Positions 7,041 through 14,271 of a DNA stretch of 14,816 bases are shown here, piece after piece. The translations under genes were made by a program, and so were the position numbers. Under the pieces are notes generated by a model. That model was not told the DNA's origin. It saw only the letters and a list, made by a program, of their open reading frames with translations, and made no database searches. Position 1 is the stretch's first letter. Each line of letters begins with the position of its first letter. Source of the stretch: UMGS1052 sp045580005 (GTDB lineage Bacteria; Bacillota; Clostridia; Oscillospirales; CAG-382); the NCBI GenBank assembly GCA_045580005.1, contig JAZNMZ010000038.1, positions 1 to 14,816 of the forward strand. The letters are read 5' to 3'.

Positions 7041-7907
7041 TTAATCCTTTCTGGTAAAATCTTTGGGCTTTTGTGGCACTACTTCTGCCCGAAAATGGGT
7101 TTGCTCTATCTTTCTCACACCTGTCACGACGGTGTAGTCTGCTTCGAGAACTCCTCCGTCCTTTGTCAGGGTGTTTTTTGTGATTTTGGAAGTTATAAGA
7201 CAGTCAAGCTCAAGTCCGCCGTCAGACAAAAATTCGTCAAAAGCGTCGCCGAGCGTGCTCTCAAGAGTTTTTATAAAATCTCCCGGCACAAGAGACAGCA
7301 CTCTGTGAGTTGTCTTGCCACTGTGGAGCGGAAGCGTTTCAAACAATGAACCCATTGTTGTAAACGAAACAACATCTGCACCTGACACGGTGATCTTTAC
7401 CTCGTCGGGCAAAAAAGAACCGTAGGAAATAACGAGATTTCGGTTTTCGTCCTCATATATAAGACCTGTCGAATTGAAGTCAAGGGTAGATTGCCCTGTG
7501 TGCTTTTTGCTGTCTTTTTGCAAAAACTGTGGGTCTACGCAGGTCATTATTTTCTTTTGCGTTTCGGTAATTCCGATACCGCTCTCTGATACAGTCTGCA
7601 GCTCGCTGTCAAAAAACTCGTCGATGATGCTTGACCCCCGAATACCTGAGTCGGAAACATAAGGATTCTGCCTTATAAAGCCTGCCTCACCCGGGAAGAA
7701 TGATTCGCCGTATATATTGGAAAAAATATATCTGTCTGCAAAATAGTGCGTTCCTGAGATATGTATGCTGCAGGGGATGCTGCCCTCGGGAATTATCCCT
7801 GCGAGCTGGTCTTTTGGAATGCTCGGTCGGAAAAGCTGCTGTCTTGCGGCAGCTCCCGGGAAAACGGCAGACCTTGTAAGATTTTGCCTGTTTGAGAAAT
7901 TGTCCAT
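7041..7907 (-). CDS. DUF1934-like protein (tentative), between murI and the S41 peptidase
   Basis: 288 residues from the chosen ATG. The second half (about 141-276: LDFNSTGLIYEDENRNLVISY ... GLELDCLITSKITKN ... GVLEADYTVVTGVRKI) has the beta-rich pattern of DUF1934 (Bacillus YwiB-like, calycin-type barrel), whose function is unknown; this is recognition by eye and only moderate. The first 120 residues match nothing I know and make it about twice the usual length. The ATG at 7907 starts 28 bases after the murI stop but has only a distant AGAAAGG. A TTG at 8000 would overlap murI by 65 bases, and an ATG at 7547 would leave 390 empty bases, so 7907 is the best compromise. No signal peptide is visible. 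The stop is one base before the peptidase ATG. Confidence 0.6.
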   Translation of the reverse strand: MDNFSNRQNLTRSAVFPGAAARQQLFRPSIPKDQLAGIIPEGSIPCSIHISGTHYFADRYIFSNIYGESFFPGEAGFIRQNPYVSDSGIRGSSIIDEFFDSELQTVSESGIGITETQKKIMTCVDPQFLQKDSKKHTGQSTLDFNSTGLIYEDENRNLVISYGSFLPDEVKITVSGADVVSFTTMGSLFETLPLHSGKTTHRVLSLVPGDFIKTLESTLGDAFDEFLSDGGLELDCLITSKITKNTLTKDGGVLEADYTVVTGVRKIEQTHFRAEVVPQKPKDFTRKD

Positions 7908-7935
7908 AGCTGTGAGATTTGCACTTTTGCCTTTC

Positions 7936-8757
7936 TTATATAGAAATCTTTGTGATGTTGTCGGGTTTCTCGCCGAGGAACACAGTGGCGGTCTTTTCAA
8001 AATTCTGAGCCTCGTCGCTCACAAAGTATCTGACAGAGCCGTCTGTTTTGTCGCTGTTTAAAAGGTCGTGTTCGCATAAAAGCTCTTTTGCTGCAACTGC
8101 CGCCTCATACCCTGAGTCGATAACGGTGACCTCGCGGCCGAGAATATCTGCAGCGACATCAGAGATGATGCCCTTGATTATCGGATAGTGGGTGCAGCCG
8201 AGTATGACTGTGTCGGTGCCTGTGCCTGCAAGCTTTGACACATACTCTGTTGCAATCATTCTTGTCACCTGATTTTCATCTGATATGTAGCCATTTTCGA
8301 TAAGAGGAACAAACATCGGACAGGCAACAGGGTGCGCCGAAAGTGCAGGGTCTATGCCCTTTATTTCTTTCTCAAATCCCTTGTGCCTTATTGTTGCAGG
8401 AGTTGCGAGAATCGCAATCTCACCGCTTTTTGTAACAGCCACCGCCTTTTTGCACGCAGGAGAAAGTGCGTCGACTATCGGCAGAGAAAAGGACTCTTTC
8501 AGCTCGCCGAGCGCGACAGAGCTGACAGTGCCGCAGGCGACGATGGCGAGCTTGATGTCAAATGTCATAAGAAAACGCATATCATCGGCTGCGTATTGCT
8601 TGATGGTTTCAAACGAGCGTGTGCCGTACGGAACTCTGCCCGTGTCGCCGAAATATATAAAGTCCTCGTGGGGGAGTATTTTCTTCAATTCCTTGATGGC
8701 GGTAAGTCCGCCGAGACCCGAGTCAAAAACTCCCACCGCGCTATGTCTGTCTTGCAT
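7936..8757 (-). CDS. murI: Glutamate racemase
   Basis: 273 residues. It interconverts L- and D-glutamate to supply D-Glu, residue 2 of the peptidoglycan stem peptide, using two cysteines as acid/base pair. Seen here: FDSGLGG (11-17), VPYGTRS (42-48), the first catalytic Cys75 in ACGTVSS, and the second Cys188 in GCTHYP. The first motif is usually ACNTxS; Asn to Gly at residue 76 is a deviation in a substrate-binding residue, though neighbouring residues are intact. The ATG at 8755-8757 is preceded by a TTTGGAGA site and, farther up, a perfect consensus promoter. It is the first gene of the operon murI, DUF1934-like, S41 peptidase, gyrA, phosphopantetheinyl transferase. Several MurI proteins are known to inhibit DNA gyrase, which makes the shared operon with gyrA notable. 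Confidence 0.95.
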   Translation of the reverse strand: MQDRHSAVGVFDSGLGGLTAIKELKKILPHEDFIYFGDTGRVPYGTRSFETIKQYAADDMRFLMTFDIKLAIVACGTVSSVALGELKESFSLPIVDALSPACKKAVAVTKSGEIAILATPATIRHKGFEKEIKGIDPALSAHPVACPMFVPLIENGYISDENQVTRMIATEYVSKLAGTGTDTVILGCTHYPIIKGIISDVAADILGREVTVIDSGYEAAVAAKELLCEHDLLNSDKTDGSVRYFVSDEAQNFEKTATVFLGEKPDNITKISI

Positions 8758-8794
8758 AAATTCTCCAAAGATTTCAAATTTTATTACATATTAT

Positions 8795-8823
8795 ATTATA
8801 TCACACAATTATTTATATGTCAA
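8795..8823 (-). promoter_or_regulatory. Perfect consensus sigma-A promoter of the murI-gyrA operon
   Basis: Minus strand TTGACA (8818-8823), a 17-base spacer and TATAAT (8795-8800), an exact consensus match with optimal spacing. The predicted start near 8788 gives a roughly 30-base untranslated leader before the murI ATG. Confidence 0.9.
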
Positions 8824-8854
8824 ATAAAATATCTGAAAAAACAGGCATTTTAAG

Positions 8855-8876
8855 GCATTTTTTTCGTCAAAAATGC
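8855..8876. promoter_or_regulatory. Inverted repeat between the divergent murI and pgeF promoters
   Basis: GCATTTTT (8855-8862) and AAAAATGC (8869-8876) are exact complements around a six-base TTCGTC loop. The right arm abuts the pgeF -35 box (8877-8882), and a further AGGCATTTT copy lies at 8842-8850. It could be an operator, or just AT-rich symmetry; no regulator is known. Confidence 0.35.
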
Positions 8877-8905
8877 TTTACAAAGAGTGTGTTTTCGGAT
8901 ATACT
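8877..8905 (+). promoter_or_regulatory. Sigma-A promoter of pgeF
   Basis: TTTACA (8877-8882), a 17-base spacer, TATACT (8900-8905). One mismatch in each box. The predicted start near 8912 lies downstream of an alternative GTG at 8887, supporting the ATG at 8944 as the true start of pgeF. Confidence 0.75.
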
Positions 8906-8943
8906 TAATAATAGGTCATATTTACAGTCGGGGAGAACGGAAA

Positions 8944-9780
8944 ATGCTTGAAAATTTCATCAGGAAAGAAAAGAACGGGATAGTTTTTTACGAGAGTACT
9001 CTCTTTGTAAAAAACAGTATACCACATCTTTTTGCTTCTCGCATGGGAGGTGCAAGTGACGGCGATTTTGACAGCCTCAACTTCAGCACTGTGCGTAAGA
9101 ACAGACACGGAAATACCGACAGCGAGGATAATGTTGCGGAAAACTACAGACGAGTCCTTTCGCTTTTTGATCTTACAAAAGAAAAAGTCGCGGATATGCG
9201 GCAGATTCACTCGGATATCGTTCTTTCCGCAAATAATGTGCGACAGGAGTGCGATGGAATATATTCAGCCAAGGGATGGGAAATACAGGCTGCTTGCGTA
9301 AAAACTGCCGACTGCGTGCCCGTGCTGCTCTATGATACGGCAAACGACGCATTTTGCGCGATTCACGCAGGGTGGAGAGGAACTGTGTCGGGTATATGCA
9401 AAAAGGCGGTGGAAGCAATGAGAAACCTGCACAGCTCAGCTTGTATAATAGCGGCAATAGGGCCTTGTATCGGGAAATGCTGCTATGAGGTGGGAAAAGA
9501 GGTTTATGACAGAGCGCTTGAGGGTTTTGCTGCCGCCGGAGGCAATGTAAGGACGGCAGAAGCGTGTTTTACGGCAACAGGCGAGATGAAGTATCATGTT
9601 GATCTTGGCTTGCTTAATGGTGCTTATCTTGAGCTCTCGGGTCTTTGCGACCGGGAAATTTCGGTATCAGGTATGTGCACCTGTTGTTATGAGGAAGGCG
9701 GCAAAAAGCCTTTCTTCTCGCACCGTGCGAGCGGAGGCTTCTCCGGAACACAGATATCACTTGTAAAATCAAGAGCATAA
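8944..9780 (+). CDS. pgeF: Peptidoglycan editing factor PgeF (laccase-domain / YfiH family)
   Basis: 278 residues from the ATG at 8944, which follows a CGGGGAGAACGG site; an in-frame GTG at 8887 lies ahead of the predicted transcription start and is rejected. Family motifs are ASRMGG (31-36), QIHS with His89, TADCVPVLLYD with Cys123 (121-131), AIHAGWRGT with His141 (139-147), IGPCIGKCCYEVG (172-184) and the terminal CTCCYEE...FFSHRASG (245-263). The His-Cys-His set binds zinc. E. coli YfiH removes wrongly inserted L-Ser from the UDP-MurNAc precursor so that residue 1 of the stem peptide is L-Ala; homologues also act as purine nucleoside phosphorylases/adenosine deaminases (human LACC1/FAMIN). 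It is divergent from murI and ends at a terminator shared with pckA. Confidence 0.93.
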   Translation: MLENFIRKEKNGIVFYESTLFVKNSIPHLFASRMGGASDGDFDSLNFSTVRKNRHGNTDSEDNVAENYRRVLSLFDLTKEKVADMRQIHSDIVLSANNVRQECDGIYSAKGWEIQAACVKTADCVPVLLYDTANDAFCAIHAGWRGTVSGICKKAVEAMRNLHSSACIIAAIGPCIGKCCYEVGKEVYDRALEGFAAAGGNVRTAEACFTATGEMKYHVDLGLLNGAYLELSGLCDREISVSGMCTCCYEEGGKKPFFSHRASGGFSGTQISLVKSRA

Positions 9781-9798
9781 AAAGGGCGCAAAGACATA

Positions 9799-9830
9799 AA
9801 AAATCGGCACGAAAGTGCCGATTTTTGTTT
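9799..9830. terminator. Bidirectional terminator between pgeF and pckA
   Basis: AAAAATCGGCAC (9799-9810) pairs with GTGCCGATTTTT (9815-9826) around a GAAA tetraloop, 12 bp, with a T-run on each strand. It lies between two converging genes and can end both. Confidence 0.92.
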
Positions 9831-9841
9831 TATATGAAAGC

Positions 9842-11620
9842 TTATTTTGTGAGTCTTTCTTCAAGAGCTTTGAGCTCTTCCTTGAGCTCTGCAGGGATTG
9901 TGTCGCCGATCTTGGCGTAGAATTCTTTGATGCTTGCAAGGTCCTCAATCCAATGCTCCTTGTCAACAGAGAGGAGCTCTTTGATTGTATCAAGGCTGAT
10001 ATCAAGACCTTCGATGTTGATGTCTTCAGCGTTGGGAACATAACCGATAGCTGTTTCCTTAGCGTCAACCTTGCCTGCGCAGCGGTCGAGAATCCAGAGG
10101 AGAACGCGGAGGTTGTCACCAAAGCCCGGCCATATAAAGTTGCCCTCGTCGTCTGTTCTGAACCAGTTAACATGGAATATCTTGGGCGCCTTTGTGATCT
10201 TCTTGCCCATAGCGAGCCAGTGACCGAAGTATTCACCCATATCGTAACCGCAGAAAGGAAGCATAGCCATAGGTTCGCGTCTTACTACGCCTACTGCACC
10301 TGCAGCAGCAGCTGTTGTCTCGGAAGCCATGATTGAACCAACGAAAGTACCGTGCTGCCAGTCTCTTGACTGATATACAAGGGGAGCTGTCTTTGCGCGT
10401 CTGCCACCGAATACGATGGCTTCAAGCGGAACACCCTCAAGGCTGTTGAACTCAGAGGATACGCAGGGGCACTGAATAGCGGGAGCTGTGAAACGAGAGT
10501 TGGGATGAGCTCCGCAGGTGCTCTTGTCGTTCTTGTCATACTTTGTGCAATCCCACTTTTCGCCTTTCCAGTTGAGTGCGTTGTGAGGGGGATTCTTGTC
10601 AAGACCTTCCCACCAAACTGTGTTGTCGTCAAGATTATGAACAACATTTGTGAAGATCGTATTGCTCTTTGTTGTAGCAAGAGCGTTGGGGTTGGACTTG
10701 TCGGATGTGCCGGGAGCAACGCCGAAGAATCCGTTTTCAGGGTTGACAGCCCAGAGTCTGCCGTCCTTGCCGATTCTGATCCATGCGATGTCGTCGCCTA
10801 CGCACCATACCTTGTAGCCCTTGTTTCTGTAATATTCCGGAGGAATAAGCATAGCAAGGTTTGTCTTGCCGCAGGCAGATGGGAACGCTGCTGCGATGTA
10901 CTTGATTTCACCCTCGGGATTTTCAACGCCGAGAATGAGCATATGCTCAGCGAGCCAGCCCTCTTTTCTTCCGAGGTAGGAAGCAATACGGAGAGCGAAG
11001 CACTTCTTGCCGAGAAGTACATTTCCGCCGTAGCCTGAGTTGATAGACCATATTGTGTTGTCCTCGGGGAAGTGACAGATATATCTGTTTTCTTCATCGA
11101 GGTCTGCTCTTGCGTGCAGACCCTTGATAAAGTCTGAGCTGTCGCCGAGCTGGTCGATAACTGCCTTGCCTGCTCTTGTCATAATAAGCATATTGAGAAC
11201 TACATAGATAGAGTCTGTAAGCTCAATACCGATTTTAGAGAAAGATGAACCTACAACGCCCATTGAGTAGGGGATAACATACATTGTCTGACCCTTCATA
11301 GAGCCGCGGTAGAGCTTGGAAAGCTTCTCGTAGCACTCGCCAGATTCCATCCAGTTGTTTGTGGCACCTACTGTCTTCTTTTCTTTTGTGCAGATGAAAG
11401 TTCTGTTTTCAACACGCGCAACATCGTTTATAGCTGTTCTGTGAAGTTAGCATCCGGGGAGCTTTTCTTCGTTAAGCTTAATCATTTCGCCTGTGGCGCA
11501 AGCCTGTGCACGCAGAGCCTCTGCCTGCTCTTCGCTGCCGTCAATCCAGACAATTTTGTCGGGGTTTGTAAGGGCAGCCATTTCGTCAATCCAAGAGAGT
11601 ACACTCTTATTGGTTGTCAT
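9842..11620 (-). pseudogene. pckA: GTP-dependent phosphoenolpyruvate carboxykinase, interrupted by an in-frame TAA at codon 58
   Basis: Reading from ATG 11618-11620, after a strong AAAAGGAGGA site, gives MTTNKSVLSWIDEM... with family-typical VWIDGSEEQ, then LPGC-stop-LHR, then NDVARVENRTFIC and TNNWM, and onward without another stop to 9842. Counting the stop as residue 58, the protein would be 592 residues, the normal bacterial GTP-PEPCK length. The open part after the stop begins with the first internal ATG at 11350. Motifs, in full numbering: FPSACGKTN (246-254, P-loop with Cys250 and Lys252), IRIGKDGRLWAVNPENGFFG (281-300) and FGGRRAKT (404-411). The enzyme interconverts oxaloacetate + GTP and PEP + CO2 + GDP. 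The TAA is one base from the Tyr codons TAC/TAT expected at PGCYLHR. Restarting at 11350 would lose the conserved Arg of DVARVE. It is either a recent nonsense mutation or a sequence error. Confidence 0.9.
11447..11449 (-). other. Premature in-frame TAA in pckA
   Basis: On the minus strand the codons around it are CTC CCC GGA TGC TAA CTT CAC AGA. Both flanks stay in the same frame and match PEPCK, so this is a substitution and not a frameshift. Genes elsewhere in the window end with TAA, so the code is not reassigned. Confidence 0.9.
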
Positions 11621-11710
11621 GATATTTCCTCCTTTTAAGGTAAAAAAATTACATAAAAATTTCTCAAAAGTTACTAGAATTACTCCAATCTCAAATCCTA
11701 GACCACTCTA

Positions 11711-11739
11711 ATTATAATACAAAGCATAGCAAAAAGCAA
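11711..11739 (-). promoter_or_regulatory. Probable promoter of pckA
   Basis: Minus strand TATAAT (11711-11716) is perfect; 17 bases upstream is TTGCTT (11734-11739), which keeps only TTG. The predicted start near 11704 gives a leader of about 85 bases. The weak -35 box suggests activator dependence or moderate expression. The whole 11621-11954 gap between the divergent genes is AT-rich, holds this promoter and the one at 11911-11919, and shows no gene. Confidence 0.55.
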
Positions 11740-11910
11740 GAGCTTTTTTCCAAACTTTGACAAAATTAATTCAAACGATACATAATGTTAATAAATTGCC
11801 TATATTTCAGAATTTATTGTGCTCTGCGCGAGCGAAAATATTCTTTCATACGAGCAAATAGATATAATTTGTTAAATTTTTGCATATATCTTTCATTTTT
11901 GCTTAAATGG

Positions 11911-11919
11911 TGTTATAAT
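11911..11919 (+). promoter_or_regulatory. Extended -10 promoter of the TSCPD-proS operon
   Basis: TG-T-TATAAT: a perfect -10 box (11914-11919) with the extended TG motif at 11911-11912. No good -35 box is seen at the right distance, which extended -10 promoters tolerate. The predicted start near 11926 precedes the ATG at 11955. Confidence 0.65.
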
Positions 11920-11954
11920 ATTAAAGTATATAATTGCGAAAAAAGGATGGTTTT

Positions 11955-12209
11955 ATGGCAACCATAAAATATGCGACGCGCGGCACCTGCTCGCGTGAGA
12001 TAAGTGTTACTGTCGAGGACGGCATTGTAAAGGATGTAAAGTTCCACGGCGGCTGTGCAGGCAACACCCAGGGGGTTGCAAAGCTCGTTGAGGGAATGAG
12101 AGCGGAGGATGCGATACAAAAACTTTCTGGTATCCGCTGCGGATTCAAACCGACCTCCTGTCCCGACCAGCTTGCGAAGGCAATTGGCGAGCTTTTAGCA
12201 AAAGAATAA
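11955..12209 (+). CDS. TSCPD domain protein, TIGR03905-like
   Basis: 84 residues from the ATG at 11955, which follows AAAAGGATGG; a longer TTG-start version from 11934 lacks a binding site. The sequence carries GTCSREI (10-16), FHGGCAGNTQGVAKL (30-44) and the diagnostic TSCPDQL (67-73). Four cysteines (12, 34, 62, 69) are placed as in the family and could bind a metal. The same domain is found at the C-terminus of some adenosylcobalamin ribonucleotide reductases, but the free-standing small protein has no settled function. It is 20 bases upstream of proS on the same strand and shares its promoter, so it is co-transcribed with it. Confidence 0.85.
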   Translation: MATIKYATRGTCSREISVTVEDGIVKDVKFHGGCAGNTQGVAKLVEGMRAEDAIQKLSGIRCGFKPTSCPDQLAKAIGELLAKE

Positions 12210-12229
12210 TTTTAGGAAGGAATATAAAA

Positions 12230-13690
12230 ATGGCACAGAACAACGGCGATAAAAAGCTTGTAGAAAGAATAACATCGCGTGACACCGATTTTGCAAAATG
12301 GTACACCGATATAGTAAAAAACGCGGATCTTGTAGACTACTCAAGCGTTAAGGGATGTATGATTATACGCCCCTACGGCTGGGCTATCTGGGAGAATATT
12401 CAGAAGATTCTTGACGGAATGTTCAAGGAAACAGGGCACTGCAATGTGTCTATGCCTATGTTTATCCCCGAGAGTCTTCTCAACAAGGAAAAGGACCATG
12501 TAGAGGGCTTTGCTCCCGAGGTTGCGTGGGTTACACACGGCGGCAGCGAGCAGCTTACAGAGCGCCTGTGCGTCAGACCGACATCCGAAACACTTTTCTG
12601 CGAGCATTATGCAAGCATCATAAAGTCATACAGAGATCTGCCCAAGCTCTACAATCAGTGGTGTTCTGTTGTAAGATGGGAAAAGACAACAAGACCTTTT
12701 CTGCGTTCAAGAGAATTCCATTGGCAGGAGGGCCACACAATGCACGCCACAGCCGAGGATGCTCTTAACGAAACGCTTCGTATGCTTGATGTGTACGCAG
12801 ATTTCTGCCAGAATTATCTTGCCATCCCTGTTGTAAAGGGACAGAAGACTGAGAAGGAAAAGTTCGCAGGAGCACTCAACACATACACAATCGAGGCTCT
12901 CATGCACGACGGACGCGCTCTGCAGTCGGGTACTTCTCACAACTTTGGCGACGGCTTTGCGAAGGCGTTTGATATCCAGTATCTTGACAAGGATAACACT
13001 CTCAAGTATTGTCATCAGACATCATGGGGTATGTCGACAAGAATTATCGGCGGTATCATCATGGTGCACGGTGATGACAGCGGCCTTGTTCTTCCGCCGG
13101 CGGTTGCTCCTACTCAGCTTGTTATTCTCCCTATTGCGGCTCACAAACCGGGGGTTAACGAAGCGGCAGCTGCTGTTTATGAGAGAATGAAGAAAATTGT
13201 GCGTACAGAGCTTGACGACCGCGACCAGAGTGCAGGATGGAAGTTTGCAGAGCACGAAATGCGCGGAGTTCCGCTCAGACTTGAACTCGGTCCGCGTGAT
13301 ATAGAAAACAACACTTGTGTTATTGCACGCCGTGATAACGGTGAGAAGATTACAGTTTCTCTCGATGAGCTCGAAACGAAGATTCCCGAGCTTCTTGATA
13401 CAGTAACAAAGGATATGTTCGCAAAGGCTAAGGAAAGACGCGACGGCATGACATACACAGCCGAAAATCTCGACGAGCTTGTTGAGATTGCCGGAAGCAA
13501 GCCCGGCTTCATCAAGACTATGTGGTGCGGCTCGCTCGACTGTGAGCTTGCACTCAAGGAAAAGGCTGATGTTACATCGAGATGTATGCCTTTCAATGTA
13601 GACGAGGTTGGCGGAGAGCTCCACGGTGACACCTGCGTGTGCTGCGGCAAAAAGGCAGACAAGATTATCCTCTGGGGTAAGGCATATTAA
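12230..13690 (+). CDS. proS: Prolyl-tRNA synthetase, archaeal/eukaryote type
   Basis: 486 residues. Class II synthetase that charges tRNA-Pro. Seen: motif-1 region ending in MPMFIP (75-80), RPTSET (116-121), motif 2 RPFLRSREFHWQEGHT (155-170), proline-pocket LQSGTSHNFG (231-240), motif 3 in SGLVLPPAVAP (284-294), anticodon-binding domain (about 297-400), and a C-terminal zinc-type domain with Cys433, Cys438, Cys469/471 and Cys472, ending in Tyr486. It lacks the roughly 180-residue editing insertion of bacterial-type ProRS. This shorter form is common in Clostridia. The ATG follows TTTTAGGAAGGAA. A terminator follows at 13847-13884. Confidence 0.97.
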   Translation: MAQNNGDKKLVERITSRDTDFAKWYTDIVKNADLVDYSSVKGCMIIRPYGWAIWENIQKILDGMFKETGHCNVSMPMFIPESLLNKEKDHVEGFAPEVAWVTHGGSEQLTERLCVRPTSETLFCEHYASIIKSYRDLPKLYNQWCSVVRWEKTTRPFLRSREFHWQEGHTMHATAEDALNETLRMLDVYADFCQNYLAIPVVKGQKTEKEKFAGALNTYTIEALMHDGRALQSGTSHNFGDGFAKAFDIQYLDKDNTLKYCHQTSWGMSTRIIGGIIMVHGDDSGLVLPPAVAPTQLVILPIAAHKPGVNEAAAAVYERMKKIVRTELDDRDQSAGWKFAEHEMRGVPLRLELGPRDIENNTCVIARRDNGEKITVSLDELETKIPELLDTVTKDMFAKAKERRDGMTYTAENLDELVEIAGSKPGFIKTMWCGSLDCELALKEKADVTSRCMPFNVDEVGGELHGDTCVCCGKKADKIILWGKAY

Positions 13691-13735
13691 TTCTTTATAT
13701 ACTATATATAATAGGAAGGAAATTTTATTCTATTT

Positions 13736-13834
13736 ATGTGCTGTGCAATGGGGCGAAAAATGTCGCAATTTGCCGATATGGGACATAATGAAACAAAAAA
13801 ACTACGATTTTACATAATTATCAAAAAAAGTTAA
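13736..13834 (+). CDS. Possible 32-residue small ORF in the proS 3' region
   Basis: A short frame (MCCAMGRKMSQFADMG...) of 32 codons lies between the proS stop and its terminator. A good AGGAAGGA sequence ends about 13-16 bases upstream of the first ATG, farther than ideal. It has four Met and a Lys-rich, hydrophobic C-terminus. I do not recognise it, and chance is a reasonable explanation. Confidence 0.15.
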   Translation: MCCAMGRKMSQFADMGHNETKKLRFYIIIKKS

Positions 13835-13846
13835 TTAAATGTTTAC

Positions 13847-13884
13847 AAAGGAATTGCAAAAACTATTGCAATTCCTTTTGTTTT
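13847..13884 (+). terminator. Intrinsic terminator of the TSCPD-proS operon
   Basis: GGAATTGCAA (13850-13859) pairs perfectly with TTGCAATTCC (13866-13875) around a six-base loop, followed by TTTTGTTTT. It lies about 160 bases after the proS stop, and its right arm doubles as the next promoter's -35 region. Confidence 0.85.
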
Positions 13885-13894
13885 GTGGTATACT
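13866..13894 (+). promoter_or_regulatory. Promoter of the S10 ribosomal protein operon, overlapping a terminator
   Basis: TTGCAA (13866-13871), a 17-base spacer and TATACT (13889-13894), with an extended TGG directly before the -10 box. The predicted start is near 13901. The -35 box lies inside the right arm of the proS terminator. Confidence 0.7.
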
Positions 13895-14152
13895 AACTGA
13901 GCTTGATGTGCGATGAAGCGGGAGGTTGCGTCGTTAGACGGTAATTTCCGTGGAGTATGTCCGACAACCGGGCGACAGCAAATAACTGAGCTTTAAAGAG
14001 CGGTGCTCTGAGGCAGGATTCTACAAGCGGAATCTGTTAAACCTCGAGGGCGTTTACCGCTTGTTGCTCTTGCTATCTTTTGAGTTTACCGTGCGGGAAC
14101 GGCGGCTGCATGCAGCCACACGCCTGTGGGTGAATTTGTGATGCAAAGCTTC

Positions 14153-14211
14153 CCGGATGTGAGATTTCTTCTCAGCTTTGAGTAAGGAACCGAAGTATCC
14201 GGTTTTATTTT
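14153..14211 (+). terminator. Possible attenuator in the rpsJ leader
   Basis: CCGGAT (14153-14158) pairs with ATCCGG (14197-14202), directly followed by TTTTATTTT. The stem encloses a smaller TGAGA/TCTCA hairpin. A second CCGGAT sits at 14230-14235 in the loop of an AACAC/GTGTT hairpin and could compete for the same ATCCGG. Confidence 0.4.
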
Positions 14212-14271
14212 GGGTTTAATTCGAAACACCCGGATAAGTGTTCAGGATTTACTGTGCCGCATTTAAAAGCT

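Noticed and set aside
11447..11449. Stop-codon reassignment or programmed recoding to explain the pckA TAA
   Set aside because: Neighbouring genes end with TAA, and it is neither a UGA/selenocysteine nor a UAG/pyrrolysine site; mutation or sequence error is simpler.
13022..13624. 200-codon minus-strand frame opposite proS
   Set aside because: Antisense shadow; proS is unambiguous on the other strand.
14085..14140. Resemblance of GCGGGAACGG...GGGTGAAT to parts of the ydaO (c-di-AMP) riboswitch
   Set aside because: The downstream conserved CCGACAGCTAACC-type segment does not follow, and the 5' part does not match; shared short words only.
13901..14240. tmRNA, RNase P RNA or SRP RNA in the 13.9-14.24 kb gap
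   Set aside because: None of the conserved cores (tRNA-like ends with tag frame, RNase P universal core, SRP GGTCAGGTCC-type loop) is present.
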